From Calditrichota bacterium (GTDB lineage Bacteria > Electryoneota > B3-LCP): a stretch of 43,299 bases of DNA. The position numbers were made by a program, and so were the translations under genes. How positions within the stretch are numbered: position 1 is the first letter of the stretch; each line of letters begins with the position of its first letter. This document shows, one piece after another, positions 43,293-43,299 of this stretch. The stretch covers positions 1-43,299 of the forward strand of contig JAGVQJ010000165.1 in the NCBI GenBank assembly GCA_020051775.1, read 5' to 3'. Below the pieces are notes generated by a model. The model was not told where the DNA came from, did not search any database, and saw only the letters and a program-made list of their open reading frames with translations.

Positions 43293-43299
43293 CACCCAG

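Overview
The window looks like a bacterial chromosome segment from a diderm (Gram-negative type) organism. It encodes a secretin, TonB/ExbB/ExbD, a lipoprotein and an outer-membrane-like barrel. The mix of an 'alternative' GlmU-like sugar nucleotidyltransferase, exported TldD-like proteins, several TonB paralogues and MG-start pilins suggests an uncultured FCB-group lineage (Zixibacteria/KSB1/Marinimicrobia-like). That placement is an inference from gene content only; I see no rRNA, tRNA, CRISPR, transposase or phage gene.

Left part (1-12,170). A leftward operon encodes a small barrel protein, a TlpA-type thioredoxin, an exported TldD-like metalloprotease and a TldE-like partner that has lost the metal motif and runs off the left edge. 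Divergent from it is uvrA, with a candidate LexA-like box over its -35. Then come a 50-residue zinc-ribbon protein, a GtrA-family membrane protein that appears to start at ATT, hypC-hypD, and an ABC exporter closed by a bidirectional terminator.

Middle part (12,195-25,650), all leftward. From upstream to downstream: obg, dprA, a DUF362/ferredoxin protein, a GlmU-like protein, a CtpA-type protease, a small membrane protein with an overlapping PstS-like lipoprotein, a TPR protein, ExbB, two ExbD and three TonB-domain proteins. This combines housekeeping genes with a TonB-type energy-transducing module.

Right part (25,698-43,299), all rightward. This is a nearly self-contained type IV pilus/type II secretion-like system. 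It starts with an NtrC-type sigma-54 activator. A well-formed sigma-54 promoter then precedes a major pilin-like gene, followed by two stem-loops and the genes for the PilC platform and PilB ATPase. Next are four pilin-like proteins (two are large paralogues with a beta-helix-like C-terminus), interleaved with a response regulator fused to a cyclic-nucleotide-binding domain. A probable structured RNA follows, then an Ig-repeat lipoprotein, a PilT-like ATPase, a PilM-PilN-TPR fusion, a PilO-PilP fusion, a compact secretin and a strong terminator.

The right-hand system is the most unusual part of the window. All five pilin-like proteins lack a normal prepilin leader and Glu5, the inner-membrane alignment proteins are fused into two polypeptides, and the PilT-like ATPase has an altered Asp box. 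A second multi-hairpin element lies after the terminator at the right edge.
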